Of a DNA stretch of 64,000 nucleotides, positions 53,664 to 61,820 are shown one piece after another. This stretch comes from Erythrobacter neustonensis. GTDB taxonomy: Bacteria > Pseudomonadota > Alphaproteobacteria > Sphingomonadales > Sphingomonadaceae. Where the stretch lies: contig NZ_CP016033.1 in the NCBI RefSeq assembly GCF_001663175.1, positions 1-64,000 on the forward strand. The letters run 5' to 3'. The position numbers and the translations under genes were made by a program. Each line of letters starts with the position of its first letter. Within the stretch, counting starts at the first letter, position 1. The notes beneath the pieces are model-generated. The model was not told where the DNA came from. It was given only the letters and a program-made list of their open reading frames with translations, and did not search any database.

Positions 53664-54272
53664 ATGACCACCCAGTTCCACGACCACGTCCTGCCCGACG
53701 CGGCGCTCGCGCAGTTGTTCAACGAGGCCCGCAGCTATAACGGCTGGCTCGACAAGCCGGTGAGCGACGAACAGTTGCACGCGATCTGGGATCTGCTGAA
53801 AATGGCCCCGACTTCGGCCAACATGCAGCCGGTGCGGATCGTCTGGGTCAAGTCGGACGAAGCCAAGGCGAGGCTGGTCGAATGCGCGGCCGACGGCAAC
53901 AAGGACAAGCTTGCCGCCGCGCCCGTCACCGCGATCATCGGATACGACATCGATTTTCACGAGGAACTGCCCTGGCTGTTCCCGCACACCGATGCCAAAA
54001 GCTGGTTCGACGGTGACGAGGAAGGCCGCAAGGAAGGTGCGTTCCGCAATTCCTCGCTACAGGGTGCCTATCTGATGCTCGCCGCGCGCGCGCTCGGGCT
54101 GGATTGCGGGCCGATGTCGGGCTTCGATGCCGACAAGGTCAACAAGGCGTTCTTTGCCGACGAACCGCGTCACCGGGTCAACTTCATCTGCTCTGTCGGG
54201 TATGGCGATCCGGCGAGCATTTTCGATCGTTCGCCCCGCCCCGATTTCGGCAAGTTCAACCGCATCGCCTGA
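53664..54272 (+). CDS. Nitroreductase family protein (RutE/HadB-like malonic semialdehyde reductase)
   Basis: A 202-residue flavoprotein of the RutE group. The FMN-binding pattern includes KMAPTSANMQPVRIVWV, and the C-terminal half has GAYLMLAARALGLDCGPMSGFDADKVNKAFF, RVNFICSVGYGDPASIFDRSPR, which matches RutE-type NADPH reductases of 3-oxopropanoate. No other pyrimidine-catabolism (rut) genes are nearby, so the real substrate may be different. It starts 30 bases after the nfu-type gene with a ribosome site (GAGG) nearby. Confidence 0.85.
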   Translation: MTTQFHDHVLPDAALAQLFNEARSYNGWLDKPVSDEQLHAIWDLLKMAPTSANMQPVRIVWVKSDEAKARLVECAADGNKDKLAAAPVTAIIGYDIDFHEELPWLFPHTDAKSWFDGDEEGRKEGAFRNSSLQGAYLMLAARALGLDCGPMSGFDADKVNKAFFADEPRHRVNFICSVGYGDPASIFDRSPRPDFGKFNRIA

Positions 54273-54324
54273 CGATCGCGCAACCCGCTTGCGCCGCGCC
54301 GGCCCTTGAGGCAGGGCGGGCGCA

Positions 54325-54957
54325 ATGCGGATGCTCGCCATCGAGACGGCCTCGGAAGCCTGCTCTGTCGCCCTGTTCGACGGCGACGATCTGATTGCGT
54401 CCGATCACCGCACGATCGGGCGCGGCCATGCCGAAGCCTTGGTGCCGATGATCGGTGCGCTGCCGGGCAAGGGCCGCGCCGAACGCATCCTCGTCAGCCT
54501 CGGACCGGGCAGCTTCACCGGCGTGCGGATCGGGCTTGCCACCGCGCGCGCGCTCGGGTTTGCCTGGAACGCTGAGGTGCTCGGTTACCCCACGCTCGCC
54601 CTGATCGCCGCACAGGCGCGCGAGGAGCATCCCGGCGCGCCGGTGACGGTCGCGGTCAATGGTGGCCACGGCGAATGGTTCGTTGCCGATTTCGGAGCGG
54701 ATGGCATGCCGCAAGGCGAGACGGTGTCGATCGCGCCCGAGGCTGCATTGCGCCGCCCGCGCGGCCCGTTTCTTGCCGGCAACCGCGCCGATGCGATGGC
54801 CGCGCTCGATCCGGAGTTTGCGGGCCGTACGCTCGCCCTGCTGCCCGATGCGCGGCTTGTGCCAATGGTGCCCGCCGCGCTGCTCACGTCAGCGCTGGCT
54901 CCCATCTATGGCCGCGGGCCCGATGCCACCCCGATGGCAGCGCGCACCCCTGCATGA
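54325..54957 (+). CDS. tsaB: tRNA threonylcarbamoyladenosine protein TsaB
   Basis: A 210-residue actin-fold partner of TsaD, needed for t6A modification of ANN-reading tRNAs. The N-terminal MLAIETASEACSVALFDGD and RILVSLGPGSFTGVRIGLATARAL are the two diagnostic blocks. It overlaps rimI by 4 bases (ATGA). The pair tsaB-rimI is common in alphaproteobacteria. Length is normal (about 210-230). Confidence 0.95.
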   Translation: MRMLAIETASEACSVALFDGDDLIASDHRTIGRGHAEALVPMIGALPGKGRAERILVSLGPGSFTGVRIGLATARALGFAWNAEVLGYPTLALIAAQAREEHPGAPVTVAVNGGHGEWFVADFGADGMPQGETVSIAPEAALRRPRGPFLAGNRADAMAALDPEFAGRTLALLPDARLVPMVPAALLTSALAPIYGRGPDATPMAARTPA

Positions 54958-55433
54958 CGCCCTCGCCGCTCCTTCTCGACCGGATCATGGCGGTGATGGA
55001 GGCGGCATTCGATCCCGCCTATGGCGAGGCCTGGAACCGGCGGCAGGTCGCCGATGCGCTGACGATGCCCAATACCCACGCACTGGTGGTCGATGACAAT
55101 GGCGCGCCTCTCCCGCCCGACGCCGATTCTACCCGCGCGCCGGCTGGTTTCGTGCTCACCCGCCACGTGCTCGACGAAGAAGAGTTGCTGCTGATCGCGG
55201 TCAGCCCGGCGGCGCGGCGGCGCGGCGTGGGCGCGGCGCTGATCGAACTGATGTTTGCCGCTGGCAAGGCGCGCGGCACGAACCAGGTTTTTCTGGAAAT
55301 GCGGCGCGGCAATCCGGCGATCCATCTTTACGAGAAGACGGGTTTCACTCCGATCGGCGAGCGGCGCAACTATTATCGCCTCGCCAATGGCGAAAGGATC
55401 GATGCGATTACTTTCGGTCGAACAATCGGATAG
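54954..55433 (+). CDS. rimI: Ribosomal protein S18 alanine N-acetyltransferase
   Basis: A 159-residue GNAT acetyltransferase. The acetyl-CoA site LLLIAVSPAARRRGVGAALIELM carries the R/Q-x-x-G-x-G/A loop, followed by VFLEMRRGNPAIHLYEKTGFTPIGERRNYY, the usual RimI signature. In many bacteria RimI acetylates the N-terminus of ribosomal protein S18. The start overlaps the tsaB stop. An acid/proline-rich insert at about residues 50-62 is unusual. Confidence 0.9.
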   Translation: MTPSPLLLDRIMAVMEAAFDPAYGEAWNRRQVADALTMPNTHALVVDDNGAPLPPDADSTRAPAGFVLTRHVLDEEELLLIAVSPAARRRGVGAALIELMFAAGKARGTNQVFLEMRRGNPAIHLYEKTGFTPIGERRNYYRLANGERIDAITFGRTIG

Positions 55434-55545
55434 GCGCAGCTTCATCCCATTCGGATCATTCAGCATAGCGACATAGTTGCAAGACTATTCTCCTTGCGGC
55501 ATTGCGCAATAGTGGCGCACAATTAAGGACGCCAGCGAGGAACTC

Positions 55546-55992
55546 ATGCAAGATCTGGAAATCGATATGAAAGAAACGCTTATCACGCTGACCAGCGACA
55601 TTGTTGCAGCGCACGTCAGCAACAATGATGTTGCCGTTGCCGATGTCCCCACGCTTATCACCAACGTCTATTCTGCACTGGCCAATCTTGGCGAAGCGCC
55701 GGTGGTCGAAGAAACCAAGCCGCAGCCCGCAGTCGCCGTGCGCAACTCGGTAAAACCCGATTACATCGTCTGCCTTGAAGACGGCAAGAAGCTCAAGATG
55801 CTCAAGCGTTACCTGCGCACCAATTACGACATGAGCCCCGAAGAATACCGCGCGCGTTGGGGCCTGCCCGCCGACTATCCGATGGTCGCCCCCAATTATG
55901 CCGAAACGCGCCGCGATCTTGCCAAGAAGATCGGTCTTGGCCGCAAGCCCGGCACCACGGTCGCCAAGACGCGCCGCACCAAGAAAGCCTGA
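55546..55992 (+). CDS. MucR/Ros-family transcriptional regulator with degenerate zinc finger
   Basis: A 148-residue regulator of the Ros/MucR family, DNA-binding proteins that control exopolysaccharide, motility or virulence in alphaproteobacteria. The N-terminal half has ITLTSDIVAAHVSNNDVAVADVPTLI, the conserved oligomerisation region. The C-terminal DNA-binding core reads YIVCLEDGKKLKMLKRYLRTNY, where the usual C-x-x-C and H-x-x-x-H ligands are C-L-E-D and KRY...TNY, so only one zinc ligand is left. It still has the MSPEEYRARWGLP helix and a basic tail (KTRRTKKA). Some Mesorhizobium relatives fold without zinc. A hairpin lies between this gene and fur. Confidence 0.9.
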   Translation: MQDLEIDMKETLITLTSDIVAAHVSNNDVAVADVPTLITNVYSALANLGEAPVVEETKPQPAVAVRNSVKPDYIVCLEDGKKLKMLKRYLRTNYDMSPEEYRARWGLPADYPMVAPNYAETRRDLAKKIGLGRKPGTTVAKTRRTKKA

Positions 55993-56055
55993 TCCGGCCT
56001 TTTCGTGGTCGCACACGCCGCCCCTGTTGAGAGGCGGATGGCTTGGCTTGAGCAT

Positions 56056-56085
56056 GCAGCCCCGTCCCTGTAGGGATGGGGCTGC
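56056..56085 (+). terminator. Long hairpin between the MucR-type gene and fur
   Basis: Two 14-base arms, GCAGCCCCGTCCCT at 56056-56069 and AGGGATGGGGCTGC at 56072-56085, pair with a single mismatch around a two-base loop (GT). It lies 64 bases after the mucR-type stop and 59 bases before the fur GTG. There is no T-tract downstream, so it may work as an attenuator, mRNA stabiliser or be one copy of a dispersed repeat, and not only as a terminator. Confidence 0.45.
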
Positions 56086-56143
56086 AATGCTGTTGGGCGG
56101 TCGCATCCGGAAGCGGTGCCGCGCGCGGTGATGGAGCTTTCGC

Positions 56144-56566
56144 GTGAACCAGAAAATCGATCTTGAGCAACTCTGCGCCGAAAAGGGCCTGCGCATCACC
56201 GACCAGCGCCGGGTCATCGCCAAGGTCCTGTCGGAAAGCGACGATCACCCCGATGTGGAATTGCTCCACACCCGCGCCGCTGCGGTCGATCCGCGCATTT
56301 CGATCGCCACGGTCTACCGCACGGTGCGCCTGTTCGAGGAAGCGGGCATCCTCGACCGCCATGATTTCGGCGACGGGCGCTCGCGGTATGAACCCGTGCC
56401 CGAAGCGCACCACGATCACCTGATCGATGTCGAGACGGGCAAGGTGGTCGAATTCGTCGATCCCGAAGTCGAGGCCCTGCAACGTCAGATTGCCGAGCGG
56501 CTAGGTTATCGGCTCGTCGATCACCGCATGGAGCTCTACGGCGTGCGCCTCTCGCGCAATGACTGA
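56144..56566 (+). CDS. fur: Fur family iron-responsive regulator
   Basis: A 140-residue regulator beginning at GTG. The DNA-binding winged helix has EKGLRITDQRRVIAKVLSES, DHPDVELLHTRAAAVDPRISIATVYRTVRLFEEAGILDRHDFGDG. The metal-sensing histidine-rich block is YEPVPEAHHDHLIDVETGKVVEFVDPEVEAL. The C-terminal zinc-binding CxxC motifs of many Fur proteins are absent, as is usual in alphaproteobacterial Fur/Mur proteins, some of which sense manganese. The stop is inside the start of the next gene, an 8-base overlap with plsC. Confidence 0.92.
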   Translation: MNQKIDLEQLCAEKGLRITDQRRVIAKVLSESDDHPDVELLHTRAAAVDPRISIATVYRTVRLFEEAGILDRHDFGDGRSRYEPVPEAHHDHLIDVETGKVVEFVDPEVEALQRQIAERLGYRLVDHRMELYGVRLSRND

Positions 56567-57419
56567 CGACGCGCTGCGCGCCGCGGCCGCGAGCGGGGAG
56601 ACGACGCCCATCGGAGTCGGCGGGTGGGTGCGGTTGCTGCTGCGCGCGGTCGGCCTGATCGGTCTGCTGCTGGTCTTCGTGCCGCTGCACTATCTCTACC
56701 GCTTCTTCTCCTACGGCTCGCCCTTCCCGATGCTGTTCCTGCGTTATGCCGCGCGGGTGTGCGGGGCGCGGGTGCAAGTGCGCGGCACCTATCTCAAGCG
56801 CGACGTGTTCTTCGTCGCCAACCACGTCTCGTGGATCGACATTCTGGCGCTGGCGGGTGCAAGCGGCACCGCCTTCGTCGCCAAGGCCGAACTGGCCGAA
56901 GCGCCCGTCGTCGGCTGGCTCGCCAGCCTCAACCGCACTGTCTTCGTCAAGCGCGAACACCGGATGGGCGTGGCCGAGCAGATCAACGCGTTGAAGGAAG
57001 CGCTGGTCGACAACTGGTCGGTCACCGTCTTCCCCGAAGGCACCACCACCGACGGGCAATCGCTCTTGCCGTTCAAGACCTCGATGCTCTCCGTGCTCGA
57101 ACCCCCGCCGCCCGGCGTGCTCGTTCAGCCGGTGATCGTCGATTATGGCCCGGTGGCCGAATGGATCGGCTGGATCGGTAACGAAAGTGGCGTCAACAAC
57201 GCCAAGCGCGTGCTGTCGCGCAAAGGCAGTTTCCGCGTGACGCTGCACTATCTCGAACCCTTCAGCCCCGAGGATTTCAAGGGAAGAAAGGCGATCAGCC
57301 GCGAATCGCGCCGCCGGATCGAAGAAGCGTTGACCGACATCCTTGGACGCCCCTTGCGCGCCTTCGCGCACACGGTGCCCCCGGTTCGCTACGAAGCGCA
57401 GGCCGAAACCTCCGACTGA
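56559..57419 (+). CDS. 1-acyl-glycerol-3-phosphate acyltransferase (PlsC-like)
   Basis: A 286-residue membrane-anchored acyltransferase. It has an N-terminal hydrophobic segment (LLLRAVGLIGLLLVFVPLHYLY). The catalytic acyltransferase motifs are NHVSWID (about residue 89, an NHxxxxD variant with histidine/aspartate seven apart) and VFPEGTTTDGQ (about 165), with FVKREHR between. It acylates lysophosphatidic acid in membrane phospholipid synthesis. It overlaps fur by 8 bases. After it, 185 bases separate it from the oppositely oriented LysR gene. Confidence 0.88.
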   Translation: MTDDALRAAAASGETTPIGVGGWVRLLLRAVGLIGLLLVFVPLHYLYRFFSYGSPFPMLFLRYAARVCGARVQVRGTYLKRDVFFVANHVSWIDILALAGASGTAFVAKAELAEAPVVGWLASLNRTVFVKREHRMGVAEQINALKEALVDNWSVTVFPEGTTTDGQSLLPFKTSMLSVLEPPPPGVLVQPVIVDYGPVAEWIGWIGNESGVNNAKRVLSRKGSFRVTLHYLEPFSPEDFKGRKAISRESRRRIEEALTDILGRPLRAFAHTVPPVRYEAQAETSD

Positions 57420-57604
57420 CCACGGCGGGGCCTGCGTGTTGGAGACACATGAGACAGTGTCCAGAACGCAAAAACCGCCCTGCCCCTGTTGCGCTTTTCC
57501 GGATGCGCCAAGCAGGAGGGATGCGGGTTTCATCCGCGGCTGTCTGCCACCCGTTGCCGCGGTAGGAAAGCGACGCGCCGCCAGCGCGCGGCTGCGGCCG
57601 AGCG

Positions 57605-58495
57605 TTACAGTCCGGCGCGCACCAGCCAATCGTGGAAGATCCGCACCGGGCGGCTTTCGAGCGCGACCGGCTTGCACACGAACCAATAGGAATAGGGGCT
57701 TTCGACCGGCGCACCGGGCAGATTGACCAGCCGGTTGTCGTTCGCGCGGCGCAGGTGATCGTCGTGCATGATCGCGATGCCCAGCCCTTGCGCGGCGGCT
57801 TCGAGCATCAGCGCGCCCGAATCGTAATGGTCGATCGCCGCCGGATCCATCGCGTCGAGCCCGTTGGCCTTCTTCCACGCCTGAAAGCTTTCGGGCAGTT
57901 CGTTGTGGATCAGGAAGGTCTGCTTGGTCATCACCTCGGGCACGATATCGGTGCCGATCGCGCGGGCGGTCTCGCGCGAACAGATCGCGTGGACGAGGTT
58001 GTGATCGAGCCGCACCGCATGCAGCCCGCTCGCCGGGCCGCGCGACAGGATGATCGCGGCATCGAGCGTATCGCCCACGCGGTCTTCCAGATGCGGCGCG
58101 GTGTCGATGTCGATGTGCAGCAGCGGGTGGCGCTTGCGCAATTCGCCCAGCCGCGGGAACAGGCGCTGGCTGCCGAACATCGGCAGCACGCCCAATCGCA
58201 GGCGGAGCAGTGCGATATTGTCCGACTGGCTTTCGACCGCCCGGGTCAGCGCCTCCATATGCGGATTAACCGCTTCGTAGAAGGCCTGGCCCTCGTCGGT
58301 GAGTTGCATCGATTGCCGCGCGCGAGTGAACAGCTTCTTGCCGACGAATTCTTCGAGATTGCTGATCCGCCGGGACAATGCCGAAGGGCTCAGCCCGATT
58401 TCCTCCGCCGCCGCGCGCGCCGAACCCAGCCGCACGGTGCGCATGAAGGCTTCAAGGGCGCGGAGCGGCGGCAAGCGGCGTGCGGGCATTTTCAT
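57605..58495 (-). CDS. LysR family transcriptional regulator
   Basis: A 296-residue LysR-type regulator. The N-terminal helix-turn-helix has RALEAFMRTVRLGSARAAAEEIGLSPSALSRRISNLEEFVGKKLF, close to the GcvA group. The effector domain (about 90-296) has LRLGVLPMFGSQRLFPRLGEL and QGLGIAIMHDDHLRRA. It stands on the minus strand between plsC and corC, a position where the neighbourhood otherwise follows the conserved housekeeping order, so it may be an insertion. There is no adjacent metabolic gene for it to control. Confidence 0.9.
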   Translation of the reverse strand: MKMPARRLPPLRALEAFMRTVRLGSARAAAEEIGLSPSALSRRISNLEEFVGKKLFTRARQSMQLTDEGQAFYEAVNPHMEALTRAVESQSDNIALLRLRLGVLPMFGSQRLFPRLGELRKRHPLLHIDIDTAPHLEDRVGDTLDAAIILSRGPASGLHAVRLDHNLVHAICSRETARAIGTDIVPEVMTKQTFLIHNELPESFQAWKKANGLDAMDPAAIDHYDSGALMLEAAAQGLGIAIMHDDHLRRANDNRLVNLPGAPVESPYSYWFVCKPVALESRPVRIFHDWLVRAGL

Positions 58496-58583
58496 ATCTC
58501 CTCAGTGACATGAGATACGCCCGGACGCATGATCGGATGCAAAAAATCGAAGAAAAATTGTGGGTAGGTGCGAAAAGTTGCGC

Positions 58584-59513
58584 CTACTGCACCTCTTCCT
58601 CCGCCACAGGCGGATGCAGCCGCAGTCGGGTGACATGCGTTTCGTCGCCTGCGGTCACTTCGATGCACCAGCCGCTGGGATGTTCGAGCACGGTGCCGAC
58701 CGCCGGCACCGCTTCGGCCAGCACGAAGGCGAGCCCGCCGATCGTGTCGACCGACTCCTCGACCTCGGCAAGCCGCGGGTCGATCTTCTGGGCGATATCG
58801 TCAAGCTCGGCGCGGGCATCGAGATCCCACATACCCTCGCCGATCGGGGTGATCAGTTCCTGCGGCGTCTCGTCGTGCTCGTCCTCGATCTCGCCAACGA
58901 TTTCCTCGACCAGATCCTCGATCGTGATCAGCCCGTCGGTGCCCGAAAATTCGTCGAGCACGATCGCCAGATGGACGCGGTTCAACCGCATATCCGCCAG
59001 CACGTCGAGCGCGCCGCGCGCCTGCGGCACATAAAGCGGCTGGCGCATCAGGGTGGTCCAGTCGGCCGGCGGCGGCGTGCCGTTGGCAAGGAAGGGGAAG
59101 ACATCCTTGATGTGGATCATCCCGATCACGCTATCGAGCGTGTCGCGGTAGACCGGCATGCGCGAATGGCCGTTTTCCGAGAAGGCGGCGATCATTTCGT
59201 CCCAGCTGATCGAAGCGTCGACCGCGATGATCTCGCCGCGGGGCACCGCCACATCGTCGGCATCGTGGTCGCTGAAATGCAGCAGGTTGCGCAGCATCTG
59301 CCGCTCCACGCGCGACAGGTCGCCGTCCGGCCCGCTGCGGCCATCCCCGGCCTCGCCGCCGTTCTCGTCCTCGTGCTCGTCGATCGCTTCTTCGAGCTGT
59401 TCGCGCAAGGAACGTGCGGCCTCAAGGCCGAGCATCTTGCGAAGCGCGGACATCAGTCCGCTGCTACTGTCCGCATCTCCCGAAAGGGGGGCAGACGAAT
59501 GGGAATCGGCCAT
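58584..59513 (-). CDS. CorC/HlyC-type CBS-domain protein
   Basis: A 309-residue soluble protein of the CorC/TlyC group. The N-terminal acidic stretch (residues 37 to 70) is followed by two CBS domains (SISWDEMIAAFSENGHSRMPVY and RGALDVLADMRLNRVHLAIVLDEF) and the C-terminal transporter-associated domain (HPSGWCIEVTAGDETHVTRLRLHP). CorC is thought to assist magnesium/cobalt transport, and it is often encoded just after ybeY in the phoH-ybeY-corC cluster, as here. It starts 28 bases after the ybeY stop on the same strand. Confidence 0.88.
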   Translation of the reverse strand: MADSHSSAPLSGDADSSSGLMSALRKMLGLEAARSLREQLEEAIDEHEDENGGEAGDGRSGPDGDLSRVERQMLRNLLHFSDHDADDVAVPRGEIIAVDASISWDEMIAAFSENGHSRMPVYRDTLDSVIGMIHIKDVFPFLANGTPPPADWTTLMRQPLYVPQARGALDVLADMRLNRVHLAIVLDEFSGTDGLITIEDLVEEIVGEIEDEHDETPQELITPIGEGMWDLDARAELDDIAQKIDPRLAEVEESVDTIGGLAFVLAEAVPAVGTVLEHPSGWCIEVTAGDETHVTRLRLHPPVAEEEVQ

Positions 59514-59540
59514 GGCCTTGGTTGGGGCTCCTGTTGCTGG

Positions 59541-60020
59541 TCAGTCGCCATATGGGTCAGCGATGCCCAGTTTGGCAAGTATGGCGGTTTCCAGCGCCTC
59601 CATCGCTTCGGCCTGTTCGTCGGAATCGACATGATCGTGGCCTGCGAGATGCAGCAGCCCGTGGACGATCAGATGCGCGGCGTGCGCTTCGAGCGTGACG
59701 CCCTTCTCCGCTGCCTCGCGCGCGCAGGTTTCGTGCGCCAGCGCGATGTCGCCGAGCATTTCGGGCGGGCCATCGGGCGCGAGATCGGCGAGTTCCTCGC
59801 GTTCGAGCATGGGGAAAGAGAGGACGTTGGTGGGCTTGTCCCGCTCGCGCCATTCGCGGTTGAGGGCGTGGACCTCCGCGTCCGAAGTGAACAGCACGCT
59901 GGCGGAGAGGCGCGGGTGCGCGAGCAGCGGCTCGCCTTCGGCAGCGGCCTGCGCCGCGCGGGTGGCGAGCGCCTCCCAATCGCCTTCCGGCCAGTCTTCG
60001 ATGTCGATATCAAGCGTCAT
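59541..60020 (-). CDS. ybeY: Endoribonuclease YbeY (rRNA maturation factor)
   Basis: A 159-residue zinc endoribonuclease acting in 16S rRNA 3' end maturation and 70S quality control. It has the conserved [18 protein letters not shown] block and the three-histidine zinc site in [15 protein letters not shown] (H-x3-H-x5-H). Start at 60020 gives the usual [11 protein letters not shown] opening; the open frame continues upstream for 108 codons, but this is non-coding in character. It precedes corC by 27 bases. Confidence 0.95.
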   Translation of the reverse strand: MTLDIDIEDWPEGDWEALATRAAQAAAEGEPLLAHPRLSASVLFTSDAEVHALNREWRERDKPTNVLSFPMLEREELADLAPDGPPEMLGDIALAHETCAREAAEKGVTLEAHAAHLIVHGLLHLAGHDHVDSDEQAEAMEALETAILAKLGIADPYGD

Positions 60021-60337
60021 GGCGCAGCGCCTTAGCGCGGAACGGGCGCGCAAGGAACGGCCCTGCGCGCAAACCACCACGCAGGCGTGCTGCGGGACTA
60101 TCCCTAGACGGCGCGACCGGCGACTTAATATCTGCGTGCCATGGTGCCTCCCGATCGTGCCGCATCTCGCGGCGTGCGGCGTGGGCCGCAGGACTTGGAC
60201 AGAGTGATGAAACCAGCTCCCGCAAGGACAGGTTTTCCGGCCCGCCCCCCGCACCCGCGGGCGGCCCGCCGCACGCAGTTCGGTCCGCCATGCACTGCAA
60301 AGCGGTCTGGCACTTCGTTGCCGTCGGAGCATCATCC
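60021..60337. other. Divergent control region between ybeY and the globin chemoreceptor
   Basis: 317 bases with no gene. A G+C-rich stretch at about 60235-60275 can fold, but no clean terminator or promoter pair was recognised. A TGGCAC-N4-TTGCC element at 60308-60322 resembles a sigma-54 promoter but has the wrong spacing (9 instead of 10 between GG and GC). The normal phoH-ybeY gene neighbourhood is interrupted here by the divergent chemoreceptor gene, so this region probably holds promoters for both. Confidence 0.4.
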
Positions 60338-61804
60338 ATGACAAACACCAATCTTACCGAGCGCCTGGGCTATTACGGGCTCGAAGCGCATGATCCCATC
60401 TATTCCAGCGTGTCCGCTTCCATCTCGAAGGTGATGGAAGGCACGCTCGAAGGCTTCTACCGCGAGGTCCAGTCGCGCGACGAACTGGCCGGCAAGTTCC
60501 TCTCCCCCGCATCGATGGCCAAGGCCCGCGCGGCGCAGGCGCGCCACTGGACAGGCGCCTTCACCGACGGGCTGACCGATGCCTTTCTCGAACGCTCCAA
60601 CCAGATCGGCGGCGTGCATGCGCGCATCGGGCTCGAACCCAAGTGGTATGTCGGCAGCTATGCGCGGATCCTCGACGAACTGATCAGGCACATGGTCGCG
60701 CCCGGTTGGCAGCGCCATCTGCCGTGGAAGCGCAGGCAGGCCCGCCGCATCGCCGCGCTGGTCAAGGTGTCGCTGCTCGACATGGACATCGCCCTGTCGT
60801 CCTACTTTTTCGACATCAGCGCCAAGGTCAATTCGCTCAACACCGTGCTCGGCGATGCACTGGCCCGGCTAGCGGAGGGCAAGCTCAACATCGACGCGGT
60901 CGATCTGCCGCCCGAATATGCCAAGGTCGCTGCCGACTTCAATTCCACCGTCGCCGCGCTGCACGACACGATCAGCAAAGTGGTCGCCGGGGTCGAAGCG
61001 ATCTCGACCGGATCGAGCGAGATCCAGTATGCCTCCAACGATCTTGCCCGCCGCACCGAGGAACAGGCCGCCAATCTCGAAGAGGCGGCCGCCGCCGTGG
61101 GCAAGGTTCTGGAGCGCGTGTGCGAAACCCGCGAACAGGCCAACAGCGCCAGAACCGCGATCAGGGACAGCAATGCCACCGCCGGAGACGGGGCGAAGAT
61201 CGTCGCCCAGGCAGTGGACGCGATGGATCAGATCCGGCGCTCCAGTCAGGAAGTCACCAACATCATCGGCGTGATCGATTCGATCGCGTTCCAGACCAAT
61301 CTGCTGGCCCTCAACGCCGGCGTGGAAGCGGCCCGCGCGGGCGAAGCCGGCAGGGGCTTCGCGGTGGTCGCCAACGAGGTGCGCGAACTGGCGCTGCGCT
61401 GTTCGCAATCGGCCGAAGAGATCAAGGCGCTGGTCAGCGGCACCAGCGCGCATGTCTCGTCCGGGGTCGATCTCGTCCGGCGCAGCGGCGATGCCTTCGA
61501 CGCCATCACTCAGGCCATCGCAGCGCTGACCGACACGGTCGAAACCATCGCGGTCTCAACCGAGGCCCAGTCCGAAAGCCTCGCCCACATCAACAATGTG
61601 GTCGGCGACATCGACCGTTCGACCCAGCAGAACGCCGCGATGGCCGAGGAATGCACTGCGGCGGCCTCGTCACTGGCGAGCGAGGCCGACGGGCTGTGGC
61701 AGACCGTGGGATCGTTCGAAGTCGCTTCGGACGAGAGCAGGCATGGTGCCGGTCATGGCGACGCGCCGCGCCGTATCGCAGCGGGGCTGAGGATGGTCGG
61801 CTGA
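60338..61804 (+). CDS. Globin-coupled methyl-accepting chemotaxis protein (HemAT-like)
   Basis: A 488-residue soluble receptor with no transmembrane helix. Residues 1 to about 160 are a protoglobin-type sensor, with the haem-proximal histidine H94 in [19 protein letters not shown] helical linker follows, then the MCP signalling domain with the highly conserved hairpin [20 protein letters not shown] then [18 protein letters not shown]. The N of the A-A-V-E stretch has G in place of A. Such proteins sense oxygen or another haem ligand and control a CheA kinase. GGAG lies 8 bases before the chosen ATG. It sits in the opposite direction inside the phoH/ybeY pair; no cheA/cheW genes are in the window. 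Confidence 0.93.
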   Translation: MTNTNLTERLGYYGLEAHDPIYSSVSASISKVMEGTLEGFYREVQSRDELAGKFLSPASMAKARAAQARHWTGAFTDGLTDAFLERSNQIGGVHARIGLEPKWYVGSYARILDELIRHMVAPGWQRHLPWKRRQARRIAALVKVSLLDMDIALSSYFFDISAKVNSLNTVLGDALARLAEGKLNIDAVDLPPEYAKVAADFNSTVAALHDTISKVVAGVEAISTGSSEIQYASNDLARRTEEQAANLEEAAAAVGKVLERVCETREQANSARTAIRDSNATAGDGAKIVAQAVDAMDQIRRSSQEVTNIIGVIDSIAFQTNLLALNAGVEAARAGEAGRGFAVVANEVRELALRCSQSAEEIKALVSGTSAHVSSGVDLVRRSGDAFDAITQAIAALTDTVETIAVSTEAQSESLAHINNVVGDIDRSTQQNAAMAEECTAAASSLASEADGLWQTVGSFEVASDESRHGAGHGDAPRRIAAGLRMVG

Positions 61805-61820
61805 CCGGACCAGGCGGCGT

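Noticed and set aside
60308-60322. Sigma-54-like TGGCAC-N4-TTGCC before the chemoreceptor gene
   Set aside because: Spacing between GG and GC is 9 and not 10, and it would place the transcript start almost at the ribosome site.
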